From: JAAFJT01 sp043772905
GTDB taxonomy: Bacteria; Bacteroidota; Bacteroidia; Chitinophagales; Saprospiraceae
DNA: 64,000 bases
Assembly: GCA_043772905.1 (NCBI GenBank)
Contig: JAYVFS010000301.1
Coordinates: 3,257 to 67,256 of the forward strand
Direction of reading: 5' to 3'
Shown piece after piece: positions 8,729-17,123 of the stretch (its first letter is position 1; every line of letters begins with the position of its first letter). A program made the position numbers and the translations under genes. The notes under the pieces are model-generated. The model searched no databases. It was not told the DNA's origin and saw only the letters and a program-made list of their open reading frames with translations.

Positions 8729-9215
8729 TTATCTATGAATTAACACGATTAGGGTAGTGGCATCGGCTTTTGTTATCAAAGCTTGACGGTCGCAATCACC
8801 CCCACCATAACTATAATGTAAAGAACGCGTCTACCCATCAACTGTAATACTGCGTTTTCCGGGGACTATCCAAGGACAGATTGTTTTGTGAACGATGGGC
8901 AACTCAATAACGCTGCTATAAGATTTATCTTTTCGATTAACACCTGAACAATTGCCCGAAACAGACCATATATCATCTAACTGTGTGCGTGTCAAATAAC
9001 CTTGTGTGCGTGTAACGATATGCGTTGCAGTCCAAGTTGTTGTCTCTCTATTCCCAAAGGTGATTTTCGTATCTGTTGCAGTGCGTGTATAAGTTGGTTG
9101 ACTGCTGCTGAGTCCTGTGTTTTTCCAAGTTCGTGTACCTTCAATTTTGGTACTGTAAAGTCACTATTATACATTACGGACACAGTTGCATTAAGTTTCG
9201 AAAGTGTGTCACTAA
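8729..9215 (-). pseudogene. Decayed Bacteroidota exported protein (frameshift plus nonsense)
   Basis: On the minus strand a recognisable family pattern runs through two frames. One frame gives LNATVSVMYNSDFTV, then breaks near 9150; the next continues KIEGTRTWKNTG, ITFGNRETTTW, DDIWSVSGNCSGVNRKDKSY and KTICPWIVPGKRSITVDG. A TAG follows, and the same frame then resumes with TRSLHYSYGGGDCDRQALITKADATT before a final TAA at 8729. This resembles the hypothetical Bacteroidota lipoproteins with the GTRTW ... GDCD ending. The N-terminal signal or lipobox is missing. At least one frameshift, one nonsense codon and a 5' truncation make it a pseudogene. Confidence 0.7.
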
Positions 9216-9270
9216 AATTAATAATTATTTTTTTTTAACAAACCATAGTTTCTATAACGTCAGAACTCAA

Positions 9271-9278
9271 TAACTTTG
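9271..9278 (+). promoter_or_regulatory. -7 element of pyrR promoter
   Basis: TAACTTTG six bases before the pyrR ATG at 9284, implying a very short or absent leader. No clear -33 element. Confidence 0.45.
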
Positions 9279-9283
9279 CCCCA

Positions 9284-9835
9284 ATGGAAAATACGCGCAT
9301 CATATCTGAAGGTACTCAATTCGACTTAACAATCGAACGGCTTTGTTATCAACTTATTGAAGATTACGATGATTTTCAAAATACCTGTATCATTGGCATA
9401 CAAACAGGCGGTGTTCAGTTGGCAGAACGTTTGATTGAAAAATTAGACGATATACTGAGGGGTACTGATATTCCTTTTGGCAAACTCGATATTACTTTTT
9501 ACAGGGACGATTTTAGGACTTCTTTCAAACCGCTTGCAGCAAACGTCAATGATATGCCCTTCATTATTGCCAATAAAAAGGTTATTTTGGTTGATGATGT
9601 CTCATACACAGGGCGTTCCGTGCAAGCCGCTTTGTCTGCCTTAAATCATTATGGTCGCCCAGAATCCATTAAATTACTCGTCTTGGTTGACCGTCATTTC
9701 AACAGGCAATTGCCGATTCAACCCGATTATATAGGTATAAGCATTGATGCCTTAGACGAAGCCTATGTCAGAGTTGATTGGGCAACAGAAGAAGAGGCAG
9801 ATAAAATCTTACTTTTTCCTCAAAAACAAAATTAA
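9284..9835 (+). CDS. pyrR: Bifunctional pyr operon regulator / uracil phosphoribosyltransferase
   Basis: 183 residues, normal length for PyrR. The type-I phosphoribosyltransferase PRPP loop is VILVDDVSYTGRS (residues 100-112); an upstream IIGIQTGGVQLAERL segment binds the substrate pyrophosphate. In Firmicutes PyrR binds pyr mRNA; in Bacteroidota the enzyme may act mainly in uracil salvage. No pyr genes lie beside it here. The dispersed motif at 9453 is read as DILRGTD. It is followed by a low-complexity inverted repeat rather than a classical terminator. Confidence 0.92.
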   Translation: MENTRIISEGTQFDLTIERLCYQLIEDYDDFQNTCIIGIQTGGVQLAERLIEKLDDILRGTDIPFGKLDITFYRDDFRTSFKPLAANVNDMPFIIANKKVILVDDVSYTGRSVQAALSALNHYGRPESIKLLVLVDRHFNRQLPIQPDYIGISIDALDEAYVRVDWATEEEADKILLFPQKQN

Positions 9836-9929
9836 AAGTTATAAGTGAAAAGTGATAAGTAATAGTGTATCGCTTTTCACTTATAACTTATAACTTATAA
9901 CTTATCACTTATAACTTATCACTTATAAC
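9836..9929. repeat. Low-complexity inverted repeat (ACTTATAACTTATC type)
   Basis: A left arm of ATAAGTGAAAAGTGATAAGT type pairs with a right arm of several AACTTATAACTTATC units. It lies between pyrR and the PTPS gene. Confidence 0.7.
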
Positions 9930-9972
9930 GCAGTCGTAGTTCCTGCGTGTAAAAAATTAAAACACACCTATC

Positions 9973-10392
9973 ATGGTTTATCTCACACGTGTCGAACGGT
10001 TCAATGCCGCGCACAAACTTTGGGTCGCTGATTGGAGCGCAGAAAAAAACATCGAAGTTTTCGGAAAATGTTCAAACAAAAACTGGCATGGTCACAACTA
10101 TACCTTGTTTGTAACTGTTAAAGGACAGCCGCATCCGCAAACAGGTTTCATCATTGATGCCAAAAAATTGGGCAAACTCATCAAAGATGTTGTGACCGAA
10201 AAATTGGATCATTCTAATCTGAATTTGGACGTTGATTTTATTCCAAAACACCTCCAACCGACGACTGAAAATATGGTCATCCTAATTTGGCAACAACTGG
10301 AACAGTACATTATAGCTGAAGGCGCACAGTTACATTGTGTTAAATTGGTAGAAACAGAAACCATTTTTGCGGAATATTATGGGGAAGCATAG
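9973..10392 (+). CDS. 6-pyruvoyl-tetrahydropterin synthase / QueD family
   Basis: 139 residues. Zinc ligands are His14 (FNAAH) and His39/His41 (HGH); the catalytic Cys33 lies five residues before the HGH. That C-x5-HGH spacing, together with LDHSNLN and TPTTENMVILIW-like segments, resembles animal-type PTPS more than E. coli QueD (C-x3-HGH). The enzyme converts dihydroneopterin triphosphate, the product of FolE, encoded 109 bp downstream on the same strand. The pair could feed tetrahydrobiopterin, queuosine or folate synthesis; queA at 36.6 kb shows queuosine is made, so the route is open. Confidence 0.85.
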   Translation: MVYLTRVERFNAAHKLWVADWSAEKNIEVFGKCSNKNWHGHNYTLFVTVKGQPHPQTGFIIDAKKLGKLIKDVVTEKLDHSNLNLDVDFIPKHLQPTTENMVILIWQQLEQYIIAEGAQLHCVKLVETETIFAEYYGEA

Positions 10393-10501
10393 TCTCTAAT
10401 AGTGAGTAAGCAAAGCTATTTGTTTATGCTAAAATAATCTTAAACTATTTAAAATCAATAGTTTGTAGTAATACTTACACTGCAAATGCCCACAACGACA
10501 C

Positions 10502-11119
10502 ATGACATCTACTGATTTTACAAATTATTCAAAAGTGGAGAAATACAACAAAGAAACGACGCAAGACATTGCGGATTTTTATACTGACATACTAAGCAAA
10601 TTAGGGGAAGACCCTAATCGTGAAGGTTTGGCAAAAACACCTGAACGTGTCGCAAAAGCCTTACAATTCCTCACGAGTGGCTACAAACAAGATGCAGCTA
10701 AAATACTGAGGGGGGCTATGTTCAAAGAGGATTACAGCGAAATGGTCATCGTCAAAGACATTGAATTGTATTCTATGTGTGAACACCACATACTGCCGTT
10801 TTTTGGCAAAGCGCATATAGCCTATATTCCCAATGGTTATATCGTTGGATTGTCAAAAATTCCACGTATTGTTGATGTTTTTGCCCGCCGTTTGCAGGTT
10901 CAGGAGCGATTGACGCAACAGGTTCTTGATTCTATTCAAGATACGTTACAACCTTTGGGTGTGGCAGTCGTCATTGAAGCTCGCCACATGTGTATGATGA
11001 TGCGCGGCGTTCAAAAACAAAATTCTGCAACCACAACGTCTGCGTTCACAGGCGTTTTTAAAGATGATGAAAAAACAAGAAATGAGTTTTTAAAGCTTAT
11101 TTCATCACATTTACATTGA
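10502..11119 (+). CDS. folE: GTP cyclohydrolase I
   Basis: 205 residues, typical length. It converts GTP to dihydroneopterin triphosphate, the first pterin step. Zinc ligands are seen in MCEHH (Cys93, His96) and HMCMMMRGV (Cys164); GLSKIPRIVDVFARRLQVQERLT is the standard active-site stretch. The motif at 10704 reads AAKILRGAM in a variable loop. It follows the PTPS gene by 109 bp in the same direction and probably shares its pathway. Confidence 0.95.
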   Translation: MTSTDFTNYSKVEKYNKETTQDIADFYTDILSKLGEDPNREGLAKTPERVAKALQFLTSGYKQDAAKILRGAMFKEDYSEMVIVKDIELYSMCEHHILPFFGKAHIAYIPNGYIVGLSKIPRIVDVFARRLQVQERLTQQVLDSIQDTLQPLGVAVVIEARHMCMMMRGVQKQNSATTTSAFTGVFKDDEKTRNEFLKLISSHLH

Positions 11120-11120
11120 T

Positions 11121-11208
11121 TGGTGGGTTGGTTATTGGTTATTAGGGATTGGTTATTCATACTAATCCCTAATAACCAATAACTAATCCCCAATAACCAA
11201 TAACCAAC
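11121..11208. repeat. Low-complexity inverted repeat (ATAACCAAT type)
   Basis: Arms of tandem TTGGTTATTAGGGA-like units pair with tandem AATAACCAAT units. It fills the folE/SUI1 gap and is the same family as 5251-5323. Confidence 0.7.
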
Positions 11209-11210
11209 AA

Positions 11211-11552
11211 ATGAGTAAAAAAATACGCACGGGTGTTGTTTATTCAACGAATCCAGATTTCGATTATCAATACGAAAATACTGAGGGGGTAGCTGAAGAC
11301 TTGCCAAAAGGGCAACAAAAACTCCGTATCCATCTCGAAAGATTGAAAGGCAATAAAGACGCAACCGTCATACGGGGCTTTGTTGGTACAACTGAAACAT
11401 TAGATGCTTTGGGCAAAATGCTGAAAACAAAATGTGGCGTAGGCGGTTCAGTCAAAGACGGTGAAGTGTTGATACAAGGCAATCAGCGCGACAAAGTGCT
11501 GCAACTGCTTATAACTGAGGGGTATAGCCAAACAAAAAAAGCAGGTGGTTGA
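11211..11552 (+). CDS. SUI1/eIF1-like translation initiation factor (YciH family)
   Basis: 113 residues. The SUI1 domain covers residues about 35-105 (KLRIHLERLKGNKDATVIRGF, CGVGGSVKDGEVLIQGNQRDKV). Bacterial members bind the 30S subunit near the P site; their role is not well defined. The start directly follows the inverted repeat. Two dispersed motif copies lie in this one short gene, at 11279 (NTEGV) and 11513 (ITEGY), a local density far above average. Confidence 0.9.
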   Translation: MSKKIRTGVVYSTNPDFDYQYENTEGVAEDLPKGQQKLRIHLERLKGNKDATVIRGFVGTTETLDALGKMLKTKCGVGGSVKDGEVLIQGNQRDKVLQLLITEGYSQTKKAGG

Positions 11553-11569
11553 GTATCAATAATGCATTT

Positions 11570-11603
11570 TTGTCATGCTGAACACAGTGAAAGCATCTAA
11601 ATT
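11570..11603 (+). repeat. Half copy of a dispersed repeat (GTCATGCTGAAC type)
   Basis: TGTCATGCTGAACACAGTGA followed by AAGCATCT resembles one arm of the inverted repeat at 25289-25386; no partner arm is present here. Confidence 0.5.
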
Positions 11604-11616
11604 GACTAATTTTTCA

Positions 11617-11658
11617 ACAAAGACGATAAGACACCTTGTGGAGTCTTATCGTCTTTGT
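11617..11658 (+). terminator. Terminator after SUI1 gene
   Basis: Perfect 16-bp stem (11617-11632 with 11643-11658), 10-nt loop, followed by ACTTTTAG. Confidence 0.8.
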
Positions 11659-11711
11659 ACTTTTAGTCTTAGAATCTTATTTTTATTTACTTTACCAAAA
11701 TTTTCTTTCTA

Positions 11712-13055
11712 TTGAAAATTCAATTTGAAAAATATATAATTGACAATCAATTGTTTACAAAAAACGATAAACTACTCGTTGCCGTAAGTGGGGGAATGGA
11801 CTCTGTTGTTTTATGTCAACTTTTGTACCTCAATGGCTATCATTTTTCAATTGCGCATTGCAATTTTCAATTACGTGGTGAAGAATCTAATGCCGACGAA
11901 ACGTTTGTAAAAACATTAGCAGACAATTGGAAAGTACCTTTTTATTCAAAGAAATTTGATACCAAGCAGTATGTTTTGGAGAATAAAATCTCAACACAAG
12001 TGGCTGCGCGTGACTTGCGTTACACATGGTTTGAAGAGTTGCGCAATAGCTTAAATTATGACTATGTATTAACGGCACATCATGCTTCTGACAATATCGA
12101 AACTGTTCTTTACAACTTCGCAAAAGGCTCTGGATTGTTGGGTTTAACAGGCATAAAACCTAAAAACAAAGCCATAGTTCGCCCGCTTTTATGGGCAAAA
12201 AGAGAGGAAATTGAGTCGTTTTTAAAGACTGAAAACCTGCCGTTTCGAGAGGATTCTTCCAATGTTTCCGATAAATACGCACGAAATAATATTCGGCATC
12301 ATATCATTCCTGTTTTCAAACAACTCAATCCCAATTTTGAAACAACCGCAAACGAGACGATTAAACGGCTGGCTGAAACACAGGAATTATTCGATTTTTT
12401 TATCCAAAATATAAAAAAAGAAATAGCACATTTATTTGATAATCAACTGTTTATTGATAAAAATAAACTAAAAACATACCCCTCAGTATCAACGGTACTT
12501 TTTGAGTTATTAAAGGAATTTGGTTTCAATAATGACCAAGTTGCGAAAATATTAAAAGAAGATGATTTCAAAATTGGGACTTTGTTTTACACTCAAACGC
12601 ATAAATTATTGATTGACCGTACGCATTATATTGTAGCACCACAAACAGAACAAGTAGGAAAAGAAGTATCGGTTATAATTCAAAAAGAAGATATTTCAAT
12701 AAAAGGCAACGATTTTGAACTCATTTTAAATCATTTTAAGGGAAAACAAAGCACATTTTCTGAAAATCCAAATATTGCTTTATTTGATGCTGATAGGCTT
12801 TCGTTTCCCTTAATTTTGCGAAAATGGCATGAAGGTGACCGTTTTCAACCTTTAGGTATGGGCGGAAAAAGCCAGTTGTTGAGTGACTTTTTCAGGCTTC
12901 AAAAATTGTCCATTTTTGACAAAGAGAAAGTGTGGATTTTAGAAACAGCCCACAAGCAAATTTGTTGGATTGTTGGTTTTCGGATTGATGAAAGATGTAA
13001 AATTACTGAGGGGTCAAAATCATTTGTCAACATTGAAATTAAATTGTTTCATTGA
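11712..13055 (+). CDS. tilS: tRNA(Ile)-lysidine synthase
   Basis: 447 residues; makes lysidine at C34 of tRNA-Ile(CAU). The ATP-pyrophosphatase P-loop SGGMDS is at residues 26-31, with the LTAHHASDNIETVLYN helix and a C-terminal TilS domain (LRKWHEGDRFQPLGMGGKSQLLSDFF). No ATG precedes the P-loop at a sensible distance, so the TTG at 11712 is taken as start. The motif occurs at 12479 (YPSVST) and 13004 (KITEGS). Confidence 0.93.
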   Translation: MKIQFEKYIIDNQLFTKNDKLLVAVSGGMDSVVLCQLLYLNGYHFSIAHCNFQLRGEESNADETFVKTLADNWKVPFYSKKFDTKQYVLENKISTQVAARDLRYTWFEELRNSLNYDYVLTAHHASDNIETVLYNFAKGSGLLGLTGIKPKNKAIVRPLLWAKREEIESFLKTENLPFREDSSNVSDKYARNNIRHHIIPVFKQLNPNFETTANETIKRLAETQELFDFFIQNIKKEIAHLFDNQLFIDKNKLKTYPSVSTVLFELLKEFGFNNDQVAKILKEDDFKIGTLFYTQTHKLLIDRTHYIVAPQTEQVGKEVSVIIQKEDISIKGNDFELILNHFKGKQSTFSENPNIALFDADRLSFPLILRKWHEGDRFQPLGMGGKSQLLSDFFRLQKLSIFDKEKVWILETAHKQICWIVGFRIDERCKITEGSKSFVNIEIKLFH

Positions 13056-13085
13056 AGAGGAATAGACGAATACCGTTTTTTCTAG

Positions 13086-13093
13086 TAATTTTG
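13086..13093 (+). promoter_or_regulatory. -7 element of patatin gene promoter
   Basis: TAATTTTG, 34 bp before the ATG at 13128. Confidence 0.4.
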
Positions 13094-13127
13094 CTTCTGT
13101 AAAACAATCACATTTAAAATACAACTC

Positions 13128-14183
13128 ATGGAAGAAAATAAACTTAAACGCATTTTATCACTTGATGGCGGCGGTATTCGGGGTATTTTAACAAGCAAAG
13201 TTTTAGAGGCGTTAGAAGAAAAAGTGAATGACCAATACGCTAAAAAGCATGGTGCACCCCGCGAAAAACCCATCCGTTTAGGCGAGTATTTTGACATGGT
13301 TGCAGGTACTTCGACGGGTGGTATTTTGGCGTGTATCCTACTTTGTCCAAGCGACGACGACCCTACATATCCGAGGTTTTCAGCAAGTGAAGCCGTTAAT
13401 TTATACTTGAAAAATGGGAAAGATATTTTCAAACCAACTTGGTACGGACGTTTACCCGGCTTTTTAGAAGGTATTGGCGGTTCAAAATTTGGCGATATGA
13501 GTATAGCAGATGTGCTAAAATCTTACCTAAAAGAGACCCGTTTAAGCCAAATGATGAAGCCCTGTCTTATCACAAGCTACGATATTCAAGAGCGTCAAGC
13601 TGTTTTTTTTACGTCGCATGATGCCTTAAAAAAAGAGAGTAAGGATTTTCCACTTTGGCAAGTTTGCCGTTCCACATCTGCCGCACCGACCTATTTTCCA
13701 CCCGCAACAGCACGTGCTGGCGATGATTTTTTAATGCATACAATTGACGGCGGTTTGTTTGCCAACAACCCTTCGATGTGTGCTTTTATTGAAGCTCTAA
13801 AAATATTCCGCGATGATTCGCAACGGCTGATTGGTGCAGACCGCATAATGATTGTGAGTATTGGAACGGGCGAAATAAAGACGAAATACCTGTTTTCAGA
13901 TGCCAAAAAATGGGGCGTTTTGAGGTGGGTGAAGCCAATTATTGATATTATGATGACGGCTGTCTCTGAAACGGTGGACTATCAGTTGATGAAATTATAC
14001 AAAACGATAGACTGTTCTGATCAATATTATCGTATTATGCCCGAATTGGGTGATGCGAACCCTGCATTGGACGATATTAGTGCTAAAAACTTAGAGGATT
14101 TACGACAAGCGGGCATCAAAACGGCTAATATGCATGAAGATAAATTAACAAAAATTGCTCAAATGTTGGTTGACAATCATTGA
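13128..14183 (+). CDS. Patatin-like phospholipase
   Basis: 351 residues. The patatin Ser/Asp dyad is complete: oxyanion loop DGGGIRG (13-19), nucleophile elbow GTSTG (Ser62) and DGG (Asp207). It hydrolyses lipid acyl chains, probably in the cytoplasm or at the inner membrane since no signal peptide is seen. Its neighbours are tilS and a small membrane protein; there is no nucleotidyltransferase nearby, so a CBASS effector role is not supported. No dispersed motif copy lies in this gene. Confidence 0.9.
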   Translation: MEENKLKRILSLDGGGIRGILTSKVLEALEEKVNDQYAKKHGAPREKPIRLGEYFDMVAGTSTGGILACILLCPSDDDPTYPRFSASEAVNLYLKNGKDIFKPTWYGRLPGFLEGIGGSKFGDMSIADVLKSYLKETRLSQMMKPCLITSYDIQERQAVFFTSHDALKKESKDFPLWQVCRSTSAAPTYFPPATARAGDDFLMHTIDGGLFANNPSMCAFIEALKIFRDDSQRLIGADRIMIVSIGTGEIKTKYLFSDAKKWGVLRWVKPIIDIMMTAVSETVDYQLMKLYKTIDCSDQYYRIMPELGDANPALDDISAKNLEDLRQAGIKTANMHEDKLTKIAQMLVDNH

Positions 14184-14348
14184 ATCAACACGTATCTGAT
14201 ACCTCAATGTTCGGTGCAAGCAAAAAAAGCCCCGTTCTTGGATTAATCAAAAGGAAGTAACTTGACATTACATCAATTGTGTTAATATATTTTCTGCAAT
14301 TTCAAAAAAATTTAAAAAATTAAATTTTCAAATAACTTACATATTATT

Positions 14349-14606
14349 ATGCTTTCAAGTAAAGACTACTCTAAAATGACGCTTGAAGAATTAGTGTCAG
14401 AAGAGAAAAAAATGAACGCACAAAAAATCACAACTGCTGTGTTCATAGGTGTGCTAATTGGCATTGCTGTTTATTCTGCGATACATAAAGGTTTTGCCCT
14501 TCCTATTATTTTGCTAATTTTTTCTTTTCTGATTGGTTTTAGGAATTCACAAAACATGAAGAGCATTCAAGCGGAAATAAGCCGAAGAGATACTGTTAGT
14601 AATTAA
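14349..14606 (+). CDS. Small two-helix membrane protein, unrecognised
   Basis: 85 residues. A polar N-terminus (SSKDYSKMTLEELVSEEKKMNAQK) precedes two hydrophobic helices (about 28-45 and 50-66) and a short charged tail. I do not recognise the family beyond its resemblance to short Bacteroidota inner-membrane proteins. Its stop codon TAA (14604-14606) is followed immediately by the motif CCCCTCAGTA at 14607-14616. Confidence 0.65.
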   Translation: MLSSKDYSKMTLEELVSEEKKMNAQKITTAVFIGVLIGIAVYSAIHKGFALPIILLIFSFLIGFRNSQNMKSIQAEISRRDTVSN

Positions 14607-14616
14607 CCCCTCAGTA
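14607..14616 (-). repeat. Dispersed motif copy abutting a stop codon
   Basis: CCCCTCAGTA begins on the base after the TAA of the small membrane protein gene. Confidence 0.8.
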
Positions 14617-14701
14617 ATGCGCACTAAACACAAACCCAATGCGGGGCAGCACAGGCGCAAGTACTTCTCGTATCCGATATGTTTTTAAACAAAAATAATA
14701 T

Positions 14702-15517
14702 ATGAAAATCACCGACATTCCAAAAATCAAACACGCCGATAGTGGCAATTTTTTCCTCATCGCTGGACCTTGTGCGATTGAAAGTGAGGAATTAGCCATT
14801 GAAATTGCAGTCCGTGTGTCCGCTATTTGCGATAAATTAAAGATTCCTTATATTTTTAAAGGCTCTTATCGCAAAGCAAATCGCTCACGAATTGACTCGT
14901 TTTCAGGCATTGGCGATGAAAAAGCCTTGAAAATTCTTCAAAAAGTAGGTCGTACTTATCACTTGCCGACGACGACGGATATTCACACGGAAGAAGAAGC
15001 GGCAATGGCAGCCGAGTATGTTGACATTCTCCAAATACCTGCTTTTCTATGTCGTCAAACGAATCTTTTAATCGCTGCTGCCCAAACGGGCAAGATTGTT
15101 AATATCAAAAAAGGACAATTTGCGAGTAGCGAAACGATGGCTCATGCGATGCAAAAAGTCATAGATTCAGGTAACGAAAAAGTACTGTTAACTGAACGCG
15201 GAAACACTTTTGGCTACCAAGATTTGGTCGTTGATTATCGTAATATTCCAGAAATGCAGCAACTCGGCGCATCGGTCATCATGGATTGTACACATTCGTT
15301 GCAACAACCCAACTCTAAATCAGGTGTGACAGGCGGTAAGCCTGCTTTGATAGAAACGATTGCACGAGCTGCCGTTGCCGTTGGTGTTGATGGTTTGTTT
15401 ATTGAAACGCATCCAAACCCCTCAGTAGCGAAGAGCGATGGGGCAAATATGCTGCCTTTGGATAAATTAGAAGGATTGTTAGAGAAGTTGGTCAGAATTA
15501 GACAAGCGATTCTTTGA
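14702..15517 (+). CDS. kdsA: 2-dehydro-3-deoxyphosphooctonate aldolase (KDO-8-phosphate synthase)
   Basis: 271 residues. It condenses arabinose-5-phosphate and PEP to KDO-8-phosphate for lipopolysaccharide core synthesis. Family signatures: FLIAGPCAIES, FKGSYRKANRS, TTDIHTE, DCTHSLQQP and FIETHPNP. Cysteine in AGPCAIES, where the E. coli enzyme has asparagine, points to the metal-dependent class. The motif at 15418 is read as NPSVAKSDG at the conserved HPNP edge. Confidence 0.95.
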   Translation: MKITDIPKIKHADSGNFFLIAGPCAIESEELAIEIAVRVSAICDKLKIPYIFKGSYRKANRSRIDSFSGIGDEKALKILQKVGRTYHLPTTTDIHTEEEAAMAAEYVDILQIPAFLCRQTNLLIAAAQTGKIVNIKKGQFASSETMAHAMQKVIDSGNEKVLLTERGNTFGYQDLVVDYRNIPEMQQLGASVIMDCTHSLQQPNSKSGVTGGKPALIETIARAAVAVGVDGLFIETHPNPSVAKSDGANMLPLDKLEGLLEKLVRIRQAIL

Positions 15518-15535
15518 TTAAGTATAGTTATTTTT

Positions 15536-15626
15536 TAGACCACAGATTGGACTGATTGAACAGATTGTCACTGATTTAAAGAAAAAATCAGTGACAATCT
15601 GTTCAATCAGTCCCATCTGTGGTCTA
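15536..15626. repeat. Long inverted repeat (GACCACAGATT family)
   Basis: Roughly 40-bp near-perfect arms beginning TAGACCACAGATTGG and ending CATCTGTGGTCTA, between convergent kdsA and the ElyC-like gene. Related repeats lie at 53855-53967 and 58664-58767. Confidence 0.8.
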
Positions 15627-15642
15627 TGCGGAGTCGTTACGA

Positions 15643-16413
15643 TTAAGAATAGCCTTGTATTTTATAAACAGCATACCCAATCCATTCTTTGATGAAGACT
15701 TCCCAATTCCTAATCAAATCAGGATTTGGTATCAGCCAAGTTTGTGGTTGAAGGGTCAATCGGTCGGCTGTGAAATGCGCAGGGAAAGGTTGAGCATTGA
15801 TGCCTATTTTTTTGAAACAGCCAATAGCACGTGGTATGTGAAATGCAGAAGTAAAAACCAAGGTCTTAACATTTATAAAACCTTGGTTTTCAAGGAGTCG
15901 TTTTGAGAAAACAGCATTTTCACGTGTGTTGCGCGATTGGTTTTCAATCAATAAATCTTCAGATTTAACACCAATATCAAGCAAATATTTTTGAGCTAAG
16001 TTGGATTCTGGATAAGATTCACCAAACATTTTACCGTCACCACCACTTATCAAAAGCTTTTTAACAATGCCTCGTTTGTACAACTGTATGGCATCTGTTA
16101 GGCGATTGGCGGCAAAAGACAAGTTCAAACGGTCTTCAGCATACGTTCCACCTTTGGTATAACCGCCCAAAACGATACCGACATCAAACGTATCCCGCAA
16201 TGCATTCATAGGAATCGGCTCTGCTTCCCAAGCATGAAACACCCGATTGCCTAAAAATGGATTTGTTATCAAAACTAAGAGCGCAAAGCACCCCCTCAGT
16301 ATGCGCCGCTTTCGACGTGCTTTTTTAGTGAAAATGGCGAAAATGGGCAGCCCTATCAACCAATTCAAGGGTTGCAAGAGAAAATAGAGGAGTTTGGAAA
16401 GTATAAAGAACAT
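15643..16413 (-). CDS. ElyC/SanA/YdcF family (DUF218) membrane protein
   Basis: 256 residues with two N-terminal hydrophobic segments (1-30, 38-56) and a DUF218 domain from about 75 (VGIVLGGYTKGGTY, KKLLISGGDGK, ENQSRNTRENAVFSK, VFTSAFHIPRA). Homologues act in envelope biogenesis (E. coli ElyC, SanA). The stop lies 9 bp before the next minus-strand gene's coding limit, so it is probably cotranscribed with the rhomboid gene. The motif at 16292 reads RRILRGCFA. Confidence 0.88.
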   Translation of the reverse strand: MFFILSKLLYFLLQPLNWLIGLPIFAIFTKKARRKRRILRGCFALLVLITNPFLGNRVFHAWEAEPIPMNALRDTFDVGIVLGGYTKGGTYAEDRLNLSFAANRLTDAIQLYKRGIVKKLLISGGDGKMFGESYPESNLAQKYLLDIGVKSEDLLIENQSRNTRENAVFSKRLLENQGFINVKTLVFTSAFHIPRAIGCFKKIGINAQPFPAHFTADRLTLQPQTWLIPNPDLIRNWEVFIKEWIGYAVYKIQGYS

Positions 16414-16422
16414 AATTGAGAT

Positions 16423-17049
16423 TTACCAATATGGAGAATTATTGAACAACTGCTCAATGAAATAACTAAAAATTCTGGGTTCTAAAGCAATTGTAACAAG
16501 CATACCCGCAATAGCCCCAAAAAAGTGTGCATCGTGACCAATATTGTCATTCGAGTTGCGACTTGCCCACTGTTCATAAGCCATATACAAAACGCTGCCG
16601 ACAATGGCACGGAAAGGAATAATGCCATACAAAGCCATTTCAGCCCAAGGATTGAACAAAATATATGCAAATAAAACGCCTGAAACGCCACCCGATGCCC
16701 CTACTGCCGTATAATGAGGACTGTCCTTATGCTTGAAAAAAGTGATTAAATCGCCCGCAACAATAGATGTTAGATACATTAAAAGGAACAAAAAACTGCC
16801 AGCCATTGCGCCAAAAAGTCCTTGATATATACTTTCGACAGCTCCACCAAATTGATAAAAAACGAACATATTGATGCCCAAATGAAGGTAATCAACGTGC
16901 AAAAAACCCGAACTTATCCAACGATAATACTCCTTGTGGCGATGTTCGATGTAGGGACTGTGCTTGAATTTATCAAAAACAGCAGGGTTGCTAAAGGCTT
17001 GCATTGAAAACAAGACAGTGACGATAACGATGATGAGCGTAACGGACAT
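16423..17049 (-). CDS. Rhomboid family intramembrane serine protease
   Basis: 208 residues, six hydrophobic segments. The catalytic serine is Ser119 in GASG; the partner histidine is His175 in HDAHFFGA. A conserved HLGINMFVFYQFGG loop (57-69) is typical of rhomboids. It cleaves transmembrane substrates inside the inner membrane. It is the first gene of a two-gene minus-strand unit with the DUF218 gene; a promoter-like CAAAACTA/CAA pair (minus strand) lies at 17095-17123. Confidence 0.9.
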   Translation of the reverse strand: MSVTLIIVIVTVLFSMQAFSNPAVFDKFKHSPYIEHRHKEYYRWISSGFLHVDYLHLGINMFVFYQFGGAVESIYQGLFGAMAGSFLFLLMYLTSIVAGDLITFFKHKDSPHYTAVGASGGVSGVLFAYILFNPWAEMALYGIIPFRAIVGSVLYMAYEQWASRNSNDNIGHDAHFFGAIAGMLVTIALEPRIFSYFIEQLFNNSPYW

Positions 17050-17094
17050 ATTGAGTGATTAAAAGAGTGATTAGGTAATTGGGTGAATTTTTCA

Positions 17095-17123
17095 CAAAAC
17101 TAATAAAATTTATGAGGTGTCAA
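17095..17123 (-). promoter_or_regulatory. Promoter of rhomboid-DUF218 unit
   Basis: On the minus strand TTG (17121-17123), an 18-bp spacer, then TAGTTTTG (17095-17102). The -33 part overlaps the 3' end of the upstream hydrolase gene by 4 bp. Confidence 0.5.

Noticed and set aside
13128..14183. Patatin-like protein as a CBASS effector (CapV)
   Set aside because: No cyclic-nucleotide synthase or accessory gene within reach; neighbours are tilS and a small membrane protein.
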